Source: CAZZBK01 sp964652155 (GTDB lineage Bacteria; Planctomycetota; Planctomycetia; Pirellulales; PNKZ01). Taken from it: a stretch of 43,131 bases of DNA. The translations under genes were made by a program, and so were the position numbers. Numbering within the stretch: position 1 is the stretch's first letter; each line of letters begins with the position of its first letter. Location of the stretch: assembly GCA_964652155.1 (NCBI GenBank), contig CAZZBK010000032.1:1-43131 (forward strand). The letters run 5' to 3'. Below, piece after piece: positions 1 through 7,773 of this stretch. Below the pieces are notes generated by a model. The model made no database searches, was not told the DNA's origin, and saw nothing but the letters and a program-made list of their open reading frames with translations.

Positions 1-23
1 CCTTTCGGAGGGGAGGCGAGGGG
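1..23. repeat. Terminal direct repeat, left copy
   Basis: The first 23 bases are identical to the last 23 (43109-43131). A short exact end overlap is what an assembler leaves when a circular or circularly permuted molecule is written linearly, so the unique genome is about 43,108 bp. A physical terminal repeat is less likely because the overlap is so short. Confidence 0.85.
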
Positions 24-26
24 GAG

Positions 27-251
27 TCAGTCTTCAATTTCCGCGAGGGCGTCGGAGATGTTGAAAGCCTCGCTGTTATCAGCAAGACCCTTTTCATCAG
101 CCTGCGCGTCGCTCAGCGCATACGCGGCATAGAGGTTGATCTCCTTGCCCTTGTTCAGCACCTCGTCGGCGTAGCGTTCGGCCTCGTCGGAAGTGCCAAA
201 ACCAAACACCGTCTGTGCGTTGTAGGCTTTGAATGCGAACCACGTTTCCAT
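27..251 (-). CDS. Small hypothetical acidic protein (74 aa)
   Basis: Unrecognised small phage protein. The start at 251 (METWFAFKAY) is chosen because GGAGA sits about 8 nt upstream on the minus strand; the longer upstream extension has no comparable site. The N-terminal part looks like a compact alpha/beta fold (FAFKAYNAQTVFGFG, then a helix containing DEAERYADEV), and the C-terminus is acidic. It is the second gene of a leftward operon after 360-572. Across the circle junction the next leftward gene is 42796-43020. The stop codon lies inside the arm of a large inverted repeat at the junction. No function can be assigned. Confidence 0.75.
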   Translation of the reverse strand: METWFAFKAYNAQTVFGFGTSDEAERYADEVLNKGKEINLYAAYALSDAQADEKGLADNSEAFNISDALAEIED

Positions 252-270
252 TTTCGTCTCTCCGTTGGTG

Positions 271-292
271 CGAGTACCGGGGATGTCCGGTG
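271..292. repeat. 22-bp direct repeat with hairpin, copy 1
   Basis: A 22-bp sequence recurs identically at 589-610. Its core, accggggatgtccggt, is an inverted repeat (ACCGG/CCGGT, 6-nt loop). Each copy sits about 20 nt upstream of the start codon of a leftward gene (27-251 and 360-572). It could be an RNA hairpin in the leader, a processing site or a protein-binding site. Confidence 0.8.
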
Positions 293-359
293 TCTCTACT
301 GCCTTAGGCCCCGTATCCCTTTCGGGGCGGGGCCGTTGGCAAGGAAGAGTGGGCATCAG

Positions 360-572
360 TCAGTCGCGGCTCTTCCGGGTGACCCCCACGTAGGTCTGCG
401 GCTTCAGCCCTTCCCGCATGGCCTTGTAAGCGCCGTCGAGAGACAGGCCATCGCCTTCGTCTCCGTCGAGCTTTCGACCGATGATCTTTTCGATCTCGGT
501 GACGTAGCGATCCCAACTGGCGTCGCCCGCCTCCCAAGCCTTCTCCAGATCCCACACATCGAGGTGGTTCAT
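360..572 (-). CDS. Small hypothetical protein (70 aa)
   Basis: Unrecognised charged protein starting MNHLDVWDLEKAWEAG. GGGAGAGAG lies just upstream of the ATG at 572, a strong ribosome-binding site. It is the first gene of the leftward operon that runs through 27-251 and across the ends to 42796-43020. The promoter at 623-651 lies about 50 nt upstream, with the 22-bp hairpin repeat in the leader. No catalytic motif is visible. Confidence 0.75.
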   Translation of the reverse strand: MNHLDVWDLEKAWEAGDASWDRYVTEIEKIIGRKLDGDEGDGLSLDGAYKAMREGLKPQTYVGVTRKSRD

Positions 573-588
573 CTTCTCTCTCCCGTTT

Positions 589-610
589 CGAGTACCGGGG
601 ATGTCCGGTG
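589..610. repeat. 22-bp direct repeat with hairpin, copy 2
   Basis: Identical to 271-292, including the ACCGG/CCGGT hairpin. It lies between the leftward promoter at 623-651 and the start codon at 572, so it would be in the 5' leader of the transcript. Confidence 0.8.
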
Positions 611-622
611 CTCATGAACATA

Positions 623-651
623 GATATAGCGCTACATTGCGCTACAGTCAA
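623..651 (-). promoter_or_regulatory. Sigma70-like leftward promoter filled by operator boxes
   Basis: On the minus strand TTGACT (plus 646-651) is followed by exactly 17 nt and then TATATC (plus 623-628). The spacer contains two direct copies of GCGCTACA (plus 629-636 and 639-646) whose starts are 10 bp apart, one helical turn. A protein bound there would cover the promoter and block genes 360-572, 27-251 and probably 42796-43020. Confidence 0.75.
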
Positions 652-689
652 TAGGCAATGTGAAATTATTTTGGTTGCAATTGTAGCGC
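629..689. promoter_or_regulatory. Probable operators of the ribbon-helix-helix regulator
   Basis: GCGCTACA occurs at 629-636 and 639-646, and its reverse complement TGTAGCGC at 682-689, just upstream of the RHH gene at 710. A fourth copy lies inside that gene at 761-768. Paired direct boxes one helical turn apart are typical of ribbon-helix-helix operators (Arc/Mnt, MetJ). Assigning them to the adjacent RHH protein is inference. Confidence 0.6.
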
Positions 690-709
690 AACGCCGCTAG
701 CTTTTGCGC

Positions 710-871
710 ATGAGCAAAACAGCCCCTTTCAGCATGAGATTGCCGCCAGATCTCAAGGCTGCGCTACAGAAGCTGGCGGATGCCGATAGGCGTAGTCTCA
801 CAAACTACGTTGAGGTAGTTCTGGCTGATCACGTCGCCAAATGTGCGAAATCCGCCACACCACGAGACTGA
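710..871 (+). CDS. Arc/Mnt-like ribbon-helix-helix regulator (53 aa)
   Basis: The protein begins MSKTAPFSMRLPPDLKAAL and continues KLADADRRSLTNYVEVVL. This is the Arc-type pattern: a short beta strand (FSMRLP), helix A (DLKAALQKLADAD), then helix B starting RSLTNYVE. It would bind DNA as a dimer of dimers. The gene is divergent from the leftward operon, and GCGCTACA boxes fill the shared intergenic region, so it probably represses that operon and perhaps itself. The ATG at 710 has only a weak ribosome-binding site. A weak plus-strand TTGCAA-17-TAGCTT lies at 675-703, which would leave a very short leader. Confidence 0.85.
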   Translation: MSKTAPFSMRLPPDLKAALQKLADADRRSLTNYVEVVLADHVAKCAKSATPRD

Positions 872-952
872 TTGAGGCCAGAATACGGTTAGAACTAGCC
901 TTGCCACGAATTTCTGCTAGTTTTTCTACAGTCGCCGATTTGTCGGTAACCC

Positions 953-985
953 AACCCGCCCCGGATTTCCGCAGGCGGGTTTTTC
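953..985 (+). terminator. Rho-independent terminator ahead of late genes
   Basis: AACCCGCC (953-960) pairs with GGCGGGTT (974-981) across a 13-nt loop, and the T-run continues to 984. It would stop transcription of the RHH gene just before the late region begins at 998. That position suggests late transcription either starts downstream or needs antitermination. Confidence 0.8.
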
Positions 986-997
986 ATTGGAACATCC

Positions 998-1210
998 ATG
1001 CAGCGCCCCGCTCCCGAGGCCCTAGCCCGAGTAGCCGAGAAGAACGCGGAAAACAAAAACGCACGCAGCGAAGACCTCGCGCTGGAAATCCTCAAGCTGG
1101 CTGTTTCACATGCAACAGCCTTGCAGCTCACCGCCGATGACGCGCTCACCAATGCCGAGAAGATGTGGCAGTGGGTGACCACCGATAGCTGGCCGCCGGA
1201 GGGGAAATGA
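998..1210 (+). CDS. Small hypothetical helical protein (70 aa)
   Basis: First gene of the late region, 13 nt after the terminator. It starts MQRPAPEALARVAEKNAE. The sequence is charged and predicted helical, with no recognisable domain. The stop overlaps the start of the next tiny gene (ATGA at 1207-1210), so the pair is probably translationally coupled. Its position before the terminase genes is where phages often carry packaging accessory or HNH genes, but no such motif is present. Confidence 0.6.
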   Translation: MQRPAPEALARVAEKNAENKNARSEDLALEILKLAVSHATALQLTADDALTNAEKMWQWVTTDSWPPEGK

Positions 1211-1302
1211 TGGACGTGCATCTCATCCTTGCCACCATATCCGTTGCCGGCGCTCTGGTGAGTGTGGTCTGCGCCTTCATGGTTTGGAGCGGCCGCCTGT
1301 GA
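1207..1302 (+). CDS. 31-aa single-span membrane peptide
   Basis: The frame opens with two ATG codons inside the stop of the preceding gene. It reads MMDVHLILATISVAGALVSV and ends VVCAFMVWSGRL: one hydrophobic helix with a short tail. The overlap and the clean membrane helix support a real gene. Small coupled membrane peptides like this are often holin-like or inhibitory, but the location away from the lysis genes makes the role unclear. Confidence 0.5.
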   Translation: MMDVHLILATISVAGALVSVVCAFMVWSGRL

Positions 1303-1329
1303 CAGCTAGGAATGTGGTAGCTGGATACC

Positions 1330-1647
1330 GTGGCTAAAGTAGCAAAAAGTAGCAATCTTTCGCGCGGCTCAAAGCCCGGCGAGCGCAGGGGTGGCCGCCA
1401 GAAGGGTACACCGAACAAGGTGGCCGCAGACGTCAGGGCGCTCGCGCAGGAGCACACCGCCAACGCCATCAAGGAGCTAGCGCGGCTCGCCGAGAAATCC
1501 GAGAGCGACGCTGCCCGGGTTGCGGCCATTAAGGAACTGCTGGACAGAGGGCACGGCAAGTCTCGCCAGCCAGTAGACGTCGGCGGCGATCCTGATGCCC
1601 CGATCATCCACCGCATTGAGCGCGTGATTGTCGACGTTAAAAGCTGA
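1330..1647 (+). CDS. terS: Terminase small subunit (105 aa)
   Basis: Probable DNA-recognition subunit of the packaging motor. It has the basic N-terminal GRQKGTPNK motif seen in small terminase and DUF5681-like proteins, followed by a helical segment (VRALAQEHTANAIKELARLA) and the LLDRGHGKSRQPVDV tail. The start is GTG at 1330. The gene overlaps the large-subunit gene by 20 bases, which fits coupled translation of the two terminase subunits. Confidence 0.8.
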   Translation: MAKVAKSSNLSRGSKPGERRGGRQKGTPNKVAADVRALAQEHTANAIKELARLAEKSESDAARVAAIKELLDRGHGKSRQPVDVGGDPDAPIIHRIERVIVDVKS

Positions 1648-3091
1648 CGTTCCCCGGGCGCTCGCGCCGCTGCTGCAGCCAGCCAGATACAAGGGCGCGC
1701 ACGGCGGTCGCGGTGGTGGCAAAAGCCACTTCTTTGCCGAGGAAGTCATTTGCCGGTGCATTGAGCAAAAGTCACGCATCGTCTGCATTCGCGAAGTCCA
1801 GAACACGATAAAGGAGTCGGTCAAGCAATTGCTGATGGACAAGATCAGCAAGCTCGGCGTTGAGCATTTGTTCGACCCTATTGACACTGAAATACGCGGC
1901 CCGAACGACAGCCTTATCATCTTCAAGGGTATGCAGTCTTACAACGCCGAGAACATCAAGTCTCTCGAGGGCTATGACGTTGCTTGGGTGGAGGAGGCGC
2001 AGACACTCTCCGATCGTTCGTTGAGGATGCTTCGCCCGACGATCCGCAAGGATGGCTCCGAGATCTGGTTCAGTTGGAACCCGCGACACGACACCGACGC
2101 CGTTGACGCATTCCTGCGTGGCCCGAACAAGCCATCCGATGCCGTCGTGGTCGAGATCAACTGGCACCAAAACCCGTGGTTCCCAGAGGTTCTGAAAGCT
2201 GAAAAAGATGCCGACTACCGCACCGACCCCGAGATGGCCGAGCACGTCTGGGGCGGTGGATATGAACTCGTCTCCGAGGGCGCCTATTACGCCAAGCTGC
2301 TTGCTCATGCAGAGCGGGAAAGTCGCATTGGTAGCTTCCCGTGGGACGGACGCCAGCGCATTCGTACCGCTTGGGACTTGGGGGTCGAAGACTACACCGC
2401 CGTCTGGCTCATCGCCGATGATGGTTTTACGCCCACGGTTCTCGATTACTACGAAGCCAGCGGCGAAGGCTATGACGACATCATTTCTGTCATCCTTCCC
2501 GAGTTATTCATCCCGCCGCCTCACGATGACCGGTTCAAGAATTGGTCCGCGGAGCACGCTCTTAAGCTCCTTGGGCGCGACAAACCGTTTCGGTACGCGA
2601 GTCACTTCCTGCCCCACGACGTCGCGCACCGCATCCAGGGCTTCGGAGCGCGTCACCGCAACCAGATATTTGAGCAGTGTGGCGTCAAGCCCCTGCACAA
2701 GGGCGTGCCAGCCAACCCCGAGGACCGCGTTGCAGCATCTCGCGCGCTTCTCCCGCTTGTCCGGTTCAACAACACGCCTCGCGTCGCCAAGGGCATCGCA
2801 CGCCTTCGCCGCTACTCGCGCAAGATGAACGATCAGCTCGGCACCTACACCGGGCCGCTTCACGACATCAATTCTCACGGCGCCGACGCCTTCGGAGAGT
2901 GGGCCATCAACTGCGGAATAGAGCCCCCGAAGGTGAAGCCCGCGCCGGTCAAAGTCGCGAATCTCGATGTGTCGATCGGGCCAGGCGTTGCCGCCCCTGC
3001 CGACGCTGAAGCACTGAAGAAGCTGAGCCCCAAGCAATTCATCGCTGCGATCAAGAAGCAGCGGGAAGGTGGACGCCGAGCCAATGGCTGA
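1628..3091 (+). CDS. terL: Terminase large subunit (487 aa)
   Basis: Packaging ATPase and headful nuclease of the PBSX/Terminase_3 group. The Walker A-like loop GGRGGGKS is at residues 26-33. The Walker B strand with catalytic acids YDVAWVEEA is near 116-124, the coupling motif FSWNP near 148-152, and the nuclease begins TAWDLGVEDYTAVW near 247-260 with D250 as probable metal ligand. Length is normal for the family. TTG at 1628 is used because an in-frame stop precedes it directly and the N-terminus (PRALAPLLQPARYKGAHGGR) is already complete. Confidence 0.95.
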   Translation: MSTLKADVPRALAPLLQPARYKGAHGGRGGGKSHFFAEEVICRCIEQKSRIVCIREVQNTIKESVKQLLMDKISKLGVEHLFDPIDTEIRGPNDSLIIFKGMQSYNAENIKSLEGYDVAWVEEAQTLSDRSLRMLRPTIRKDGSEIWFSWNPRHDTDAVDAFLRGPNKPSDAVVVEINWHQNPWFPEVLKAEKDADYRTDPEMAEHVWGGGYELVSEGAYYAKLLAHAERESRIGSFPWDGRQRIRTAWDLGVEDYTAVWLIADDGFTPTVLDYYEASGEGYDDIISVILPELFIPPPHDDRFKNWSAEHALKLLGRDKPFRYASHFLPHDVAHRIQGFGARHRNQIFEQCGVKPLHKGVPANPEDRVAASRALLPLVRFNNTPRVAKGIARLRRYSRKMNDQLGTYTGPLHDINSHGADAFGEWAINCGIEPPKVKPAPVKVANLDVSIGPGVAAPADAEALKKLSPKQFIAAIKKQREGGRRANG

Positions 3092-5351
3092 CGACGCGCT
3101 TGCCAAGGAAGGCCAATTCGCCTCCGATCGTGAGGCCCTTGCCGAGGGCAAGACCGCAGTTGAACTGTGGCTGGAGAAGATTTCCGCCGCCAAGAAGGAA
3201 GAGCGCGAATGGCGTGACAGCGCCCGCATCGCTGCTGACACCTACGAGGCCGCGAAGGACGCCAATTCCGCCTTCAACATCTACCACAGCAACGTCGAGG
3301 TCCGCGTTCCCGCGCTCTACAATTCGACGCCTGTCCCGGACGTTCGCCGCCGGTGGGAGCCCGATTTCCCACAGCCACCGAAGATCCCGCCCGTCACCGA
3401 GCAGACGCCGCCCGAAGTCGCCCAGCAAATCCAGTTCATCATGGGCGAGTTCCAGAAGAAGCTTCAGGCCCTGCAGGCACAGGCTGTCACATACAAGCAG
3501 GTGGCGGACATCACCGAGCGCGGGCTGTACTTCTCGGTGGACCAGTACGACTTCGATGCGGTCATGCGCGGCATCACCCGCAACTCCGAGGTCACGGGCC
3601 GCGGCGTGCCCCGGGTTCGCTACGTGCCGCACTTCAACGGTTCGGCCATCGCCTACGAGGAAGCCACCTGCGAGATCGTGCCGTGGGACCGCTTCATTCG
3701 CGGGCCCGGGCTGAGCTGGGACAAGATACCGTTCATTGCCTTCGAGCACGATCTGACGAAGGACGAGATCGCGAAGATCGCCGACAAGCGCGGCGCCAGC
3801 CTGTCGGACCTCGGGTTCTCAGGACAGCGCGACGACGGCACGGACGACGGCGACCAGACCGAACGCCGCATGAAGGGCAAGGGCGTTCTCAAGACGGTCA
3901 AGGTCTACGAGATATGGGATCGCACCAACAAGAAGGTGCTGTTCATCTCGCCGCAGGACAAGACCAAGGCCATTGCGTCAATCGACGACCCGCTGGAACT
4001 GACGGGATTCTTTCCGGTCCCGCGCCCGCTCTACAATATCGAGCGCTTGGCCAGCCTGATCCCGGTCTGCCCCTATGACGTCTACAAGCCGCAGATCGAC
4101 GAAATCGCCAACATCAGCAGGCGCATCTCGGCGCTGATCACGCAGCTCAAGGTCAAGGGCGTTTACGATCCGAAGCTGGCCGCCGACTTCGAGGGTCTGC
4201 GCGACGCCGAGGACGGCACGTTCATGCCGGCGAGCGCGAGCAACGAGTTCGCCAGCCAGCACAGCCTCGATGACTCGATCTGGCATTGGCCGGTCGATCA
4301 GATCCAGAAGGTTCTGGCCGGCCTCTACGAGCAGCGCGAGCAGGTCAAGCAGACTATCTACGAGATCATGGGCGTCTCGGACATCATTCGTGGTGCCGTC
4401 GACCCCCGCGAAAAGCTCGGCCAGAGCGAGATCAAGGCCCAGAGCGGCAGCCAACGCCTGAAGCTCGCGCAGAACGAAGTGGCCCGCGTGGCCCGCGATC
4501 TGCTGCGGATGAAGGCCGAGATCATGCACCGGCATTTCCGGCCGGAAACGCTGAAGCTCATGACGGGCATCGAGGTTACGCCCGAAGCCCTCAAGATCAT
4601 GCGCTCTGAGATGCGGTCGTACTCGATCGACATCGAGACAGACTCCACTGTCCGCGCCGACGTTGGCCGCAGGCAGGAAGAGCTGAATATGTTCCTGCAG
4701 GGTGCGTCGCAGATCATCACGGCGGCGGTCAATGCGGCGGCGGTCATGCCGCAGACGGTGCCGGCACTGCTCGAAATCTTCATCTCGTTCGCCCGTCAGT
4801 TCAACTTGGGCAAGCAGGGCGAGGACGCGCTGGACGATCTTGGAGAGGCCGCCAAGCAGCCACCGGTGCAGCCGGACGATGGCAAGGCGGCAGCGGAACA
4901 AGCAGCCCAGCAGGCCGCACAGCAGGCCGAGATTGACCGCCAAGCGAAGCAGGAAGAGCTTCAGGCGAAGATGGCCCTCGAGGACCGCAAGGACCAGCGC
5001 GAAGAGCGCAAGATGATGGCCGACTTGGAACTGTCGCAGCGCAAGGCTCAAGCCGACGAACAGATGGCCCAGCTGACCTACGCCATCAAGCAGATCGAAC
5101 TGGAAATGCGCCAGGTCGAGATGCAGAACGCGATCCATCAGGCCGAGATCGATCGGCAAATGAAGCTCGAGGACCGGGCGATCAAGCAGGAAGAGCGCGA
5201 AGAGATGCGCGTCGACCGTCACGAGGAACGCGAGGCCAAGCGCGAGCAATGGCAGATTGACCTCTCGGCGAAGCGCGAGATGGCCAGCATCAACGCGCAG
5301 GCCGCGAAGCAGAAGGCCAAGCAGAAGCCAGCAAATGGGGTGCAGCGATGA
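3084..5351 (+). CDS. P22-like portal protein (755 aa)
   Basis: Forms the dodecameric ring through which DNA enters and leaves the head. The body carries portal features such as DTYEAAKDANSAFNIYHSN near the N-terminus and a KQTIYEIMGVSDIIRGA segment in the middle. Residues from about 600 to the end are a long Q/E/K/R-rich coiled coil, matching the helical barrel of the P22 portal. The start at 3084 is preferred over GTG at 3069 because GGGAAGG lies about 14 nt before it but abuts the GTG. The start overlaps the terL stop. Confidence 0.9.
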   Translation: MADDALAKEGQFASDREALAEGKTAVELWLEKISAAKKEEREWRDSARIAADTYEAAKDANSAFNIYHSNVEVRVPALYNSTPVPDVRRRWEPDFPQPPKIPPVTEQTPPEVAQQIQFIMGEFQKKLQALQAQAVTYKQVADITERGLYFSVDQYDFDAVMRGITRNSEVTGRGVPRVRYVPHFNGSAIAYEEATCEIVPWDRFIRGPGLSWDKIPFIAFEHDLTKDEIAKIADKRGASLSDLGFSGQRDDGTDDGDQTERRMKGKGVLKTVKVYEIWDRTNKKVLFISPQDKTKAIASIDDPLELTGFFPVPRPLYNIERLASLIPVCPYDVYKPQIDEIANISRRISALITQLKVKGVYDPKLAADFEGLRDAEDGTFMPASASNEFASQHSLDDSIWHWPVDQIQKVLAGLYEQREQVKQTIYEIMGVSDIIRGAVDPREKLGQSEIKAQSGSQRLKLAQNEVARVARDLLRMKAEIMHRHFRPETLKLMTGIEVTPEALKIMRSEMRSYSIDIETDSTVRADVGRRQEELNMFLQGASQIITAAVNAAAVMPQTVPALLEIFISFARQFNLGKQGEDALDDLGEAAKQPPVQPDDGKAAAEQAAQQAAQQAEIDRQAKQEELQAKMALEDRKDQREERKMMADLELSQRKAQADEQMAQLTYAIKQIELEMRQVEMQNAIHQAEIDRQMKLEDRAIKQEEREEMRVDRHEEREAKREQWQIDLSAKREMASINAQAAKQKAKQKPANGVQR

Positions 5352-5716
5352 CGCTTGCAGAATTTAAGGCATGGTTCGAGGGCTACACGGAGTCTATGGA
5401 CTCGACGCCCAGCGAGAAGCAGTGGACACGCATCAAGGCGCGCGTGAAGGAAATCGACGGGACGCCGGTCACGCGCGAGATCTTTGTCGATCGCTATTGG
5501 CCGACGTGGCCGCGGCCGCTGTGGGATCTCACCTATTGCGGAAACAATACGGGCCTGAAGACGACGGCAGGCGATTCCGGCGCAGCGGCTCCCTATTACA
5601 ACGCCACATGGGTTGCGAACGGCAATGGTGACGGTGCGCTATTCGTCAATGACGAGAAGTTCGACGTTCACGCCACGATGTACGCACTTGGCAAGGCCGA
5701 AGCCGAGGCAGCCTGA
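5348..5716 (+). CDS. Hypothetical protein after portal (122 aa)
   Basis: Starts MTLAEFKAWFEGYTESMD. Its ATGA overlaps the portal stop. The N-terminal helix followed by SEKQWTRIKARVKEIDG resembles small proteins that follow portal genes in alphaproteobacterial prophages (recollection of family resemblance, function unknown). The C-terminal half is Gly/Asn/Tyr rich. The stop overlaps the next start (TGATG at 5714-5718), so portal, this gene and the next form a tightly coupled string. Confidence 0.75.
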   Translation: MTLAEFKAWFEGYTESMDSTPSEKQWTRIKARVKEIDGTPVTREIFVDRYWPTWPRPLWDLTYCGNNTGLKTTAGDSGAAAPYYNATWVANGNGDGALFVNDEKFDVHATMYALGKAEAEAA

Positions 5717-6081
5717 TGACCCGCTACGTCTTCCGCGACGGCTGCTTCCGCGATCCCAAGACCGGCGCACCGATGCCAATCCCCAAGCGGGATGGCGTGT
5801 GCAAGCCCATGTACGTGGTTCCCGACATCGCCCCATATGAGTCGATCGTCGAGAATGGCCGTGTGATCGGAGGCCGCGCCGCGCGCCGGGAAGAGATCGC
5901 CCGCCAGGCCGACAAGGGCATGGTGCCGTGGGAGCCGATCAACGATCGCCCCCGTGGTCTCATCAACGAACAGTTCGCCAAGCGTGGCGGCCAACGCACG
6001 AGCGAGGCCGCGAAGGAGTGGGCGAAGAACAAGCTCGAGAAGCAGGCCAAGTCGGCCGCAGCGATCAAGGCGCCTGAATGA
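5716..6081 (+). CDS. Hypothetical protein before scaffold (121 aa)
   Basis: Starts MTRYVFRDGCFRDPKTGAPM and contains YVVPDIAPYESIVENGRVI, then an Arg-rich helical tail ending KNKLEKQAKSAAAIKAPE. Unrecognised by function, but the arrangement portal / 122 aa / this / scaffold is conserved-looking. Its 3' end lies inside the 176-bp block that is duplicated around the assembly gap, so the copy of its tail at 6472-6549 is an assembly repeat, not a second gene. Confidence 0.7.
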   Translation: MTRYVFRDGCFRDPKTGAPMPIPKRDGVCKPMYVVPDIAPYESIVENGRVIGGRAARREEIARQADKGMVPWEPINDRPRGLINEQFAKRGGQRTSEAAKEWAKNKLEKQAKSAAAIKAPE

Positions 6082-6371
6082 CCGATGAAACTGTGACTGC
6101 CCAACCTGCGGAGCAATCCCCGGGAACGCCACCGGCTGGCGAACCGTTGGCCAAGCCGGATCTTAAGGACGCCGCCAAGCTCGACGAGGACGAGCTGCTC
6201 GCGAAGGTCTACCGCGACACGATGAAGGAAGACGGCGAGGGCGAGCAGAAGCCGGCAGCGTCCGACAAGGACGAGGCAGAGGCTGTCGCCGAAAAACTCA
6301 AAGCAGCGCGCAAGGCCGAGGCCGCGAAGGAGTGGGCGAAGAACAAGCTCGAGAAGCAGGCCAAGTCGGCC
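6078..6371 (+). pseudogene. Chimeric partial copy of scaffold gene 5' end
   Basis: Begins exactly like the scaffold gene at 6547 (MTDETVTAQPAEQS) and shares its first 33 codons. It then carries a diverged allele (DELLAKVYRDTMKEDGEG instead of DDLLRAVYRDVNKDESEG). It next jumps to sequence matching 7583-7617 near the scaffold 3' end and finally to the tail of the preceding gene before the gap. This is either a second strain's allele with an internal deletion or an assembler chimera. It should not be counted as a separate protein. Confidence 0.75.
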
Positions 6372-6471
6372 NNNNNNNNNNNNNNNNNNNNNNNNNNNNN
6401 NNNNNNNNNNNNNNNNNNNNNNNNNNNNNNNNNNNNNNNNNNNNNNNNNNNNNNNNNNNNNNNNNNNNNNN
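6372..6471. other. Assembly gap (100 N)
   Basis: Exactly 100 N, a conventional placeholder length, between identical 55-bp flanks. The true sequence may contain nothing here: joining 6003-6178 directly to 6648 onward gives an intact gene order. Confidence 0.98.
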
Positions 6472-6546
6472 CGAGGCCGCGAAGGAGTGGGCGAAGAACA
6501 AGCTCGAGAAGCAGGCCAAGTCGGCCGCAGCGATCAAGGCGCCTGA

Positions 6547-7752
6547 ATGACCGATGAAACTGTGACTGCCCAACCTGCGGAGCAATCCCCGGGAACGCCA
6601 CCGGCTGGCGAACCGTTGGCCAAGCCGGATCTTAAGGACGCCGCCAAACTGGATGAAGACGACCTGCTGCGCGCCGTCTATCGCGACGTCAACAAGGACG
6701 AGAGCGAAGGCGAGCAGAAGCCGGCAGTGTCCGACAAGGACGAGGCAGAGCCTGACAAGGACGTCAAGCGCGACGCATCGGGCAAGTTCGTCTCGAAGAA
6801 CCCGGCACTGCCTGACGATGGCAAGCCCGCCGAGAAGGACGCCAAGGAGCCGACAGAGAAGGCGGCGAAGGTCGAGGCGAAGCCCGCCGACAAGGCCGAA
6901 CCCGACGAGAAGCCCGCCAAGAAGGAAAGTCCCGGCCATTTCCGCGGCTGGTCGAAAGAGCACCAGGAGGCATTCACCAAACTACCGCCGGAAGCGCAAA
7001 GCCTCGTGCTCGAGCGCCAGAAGGCATCGGACGGCGCCTTCCAGCGCGCCACACAGGAACTCGCCGAGTACAAGAAGACCGCAGAGCCGATCGTCGGCGC
7101 GATCAAGGAGCATGCGACCTACTTCGATGAACTGTCCGCGAGCCTGAAGACGTCGCCGGCCGACATTATCAAGGGCCTCGTCGCGACAGAGCAGACGCTG
7201 CGCTTTGGATCGTATGCCGAGAAGCAGCGCGCCCTCATGGCGATGGCGAGGGATTACGGCATCCCGCTTCAGCCGGTCGAGGCCGACGCGCTCGCCGATC
7301 CGACCAGCCCGAACAGCGAGCACTATGCAGCATTCCACGACCTGAAGGCGCAGAACGATCGCCTGCGGGCCGAGCTTTCTTCCGTGCAGCGTAAGACGCA
7401 CCAGGACGAGTCGTTAAAGGCCGCCCATTCCAGCTTCCAGCAGTCCGTCGAACAGATGAGCACTGCCACGGGAGAGGACGGCGAGCCCAAGTACCCGGAT
7501 TTCAATGAGCTGCGTGGCGTCATGGCCAGCCTGATCGAGAAGGGCGAAGCCGAGACCATCCATCAGGCTTATGCGATCGCCGTCGCCGAAAAACTCAAAG
7601 CAGCGCGCAAGGCCGAAGATGCCGCGAAGGCTGCCGAGAAGGCCAAGCGCGCCGGCGCCCTCAACGTCACGTCATCGCACATGCCCGTGGAGCGGTTCGA
7701 GAGCGAAGAAGACGCTCTGCGACACGCCTACCGCGCCAGCATGGCTTCCTGA
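6547..7752 (+). CDS. Capsid scaffolding protein (401 aa)
   Basis: Directs coat assembly and is then lost from the head. The position between portal and coat genes, the acidic/Lys/Ala-rich disordered N-terminal 130 residues (repeated EKPAKK and DKAEPDE-like stretches), and the mostly helical remainder with a C-terminal Lys-rich helix (AVAEKLKAARKAEDAAKAA) all fit scaffolds. A conserved-looking GHFRGWSKEHQEAFTKLPPE stretch lies near residue 132; this motif is common in phage scaffold-like proteins. The ATG overlaps the stop of the repeated upstream tail (ATGA), as at 6078. Confidence 0.85.
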   Translation: MTDETVTAQPAEQSPGTPPAGEPLAKPDLKDAAKLDEDDLLRAVYRDVNKDESEGEQKPAVSDKDEAEPDKDVKRDASGKFVSKNPALPDDGKPAEKDAKEPTEKAAKVEAKPADKAEPDEKPAKKESPGHFRGWSKEHQEAFTKLPPEAQSLVLERQKASDGAFQRATQELAEYKKTAEPIVGAIKEHATYFDELSASLKTSPADIIKGLVATEQTLRFGSYAEKQRALMAMARDYGIPLQPVEADALADPTSPNSEHYAAFHDLKAQNDRLRAELSSVQRKTHQDESLKAAHSSFQQSVEQMSTATGEDGEPKYPDFNELRGVMASLIEKGEAETIHQAYAIAVAEKLKAARKAEDAAKAAEKAKRAGALNVTSSHMPVERFESEEDALRHAYRASMAS

Positions 7753-7773
7753 ACCCATTAGGAGAACACCACC

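Larger units (their letters stand above)
6003..6647. repeat. Duplicated block flanking an assembly gap
   Basis: 6003-6178 is identical to 6472-6647 (176 bp). A third partial copy of 55 bp (6317-6371, same as 6003-6057) ends exactly at the N run. A 55-base overlap on both gap edges is what a de Bruijn assembler with k=55 leaves at an unresolved branch. The block is best read as a population-variant tangle at the scaffold gene start and not as a biological tandem repeat. Confidence 0.85.

Noticed and set aside
3978..5249. Long antisense frame (423 aa) under the portal gene
   Set aside because: Leu/Asp/Arg-rich mirror of the portal codons; long antisense frames are expected in GC-rich coding DNA and there is no ribosome-binding site or motif.
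6332..6550. Frame running through the N gap
   Set aside because: It depends on an arbitrary 100-N spacer and on duplicated sequence.
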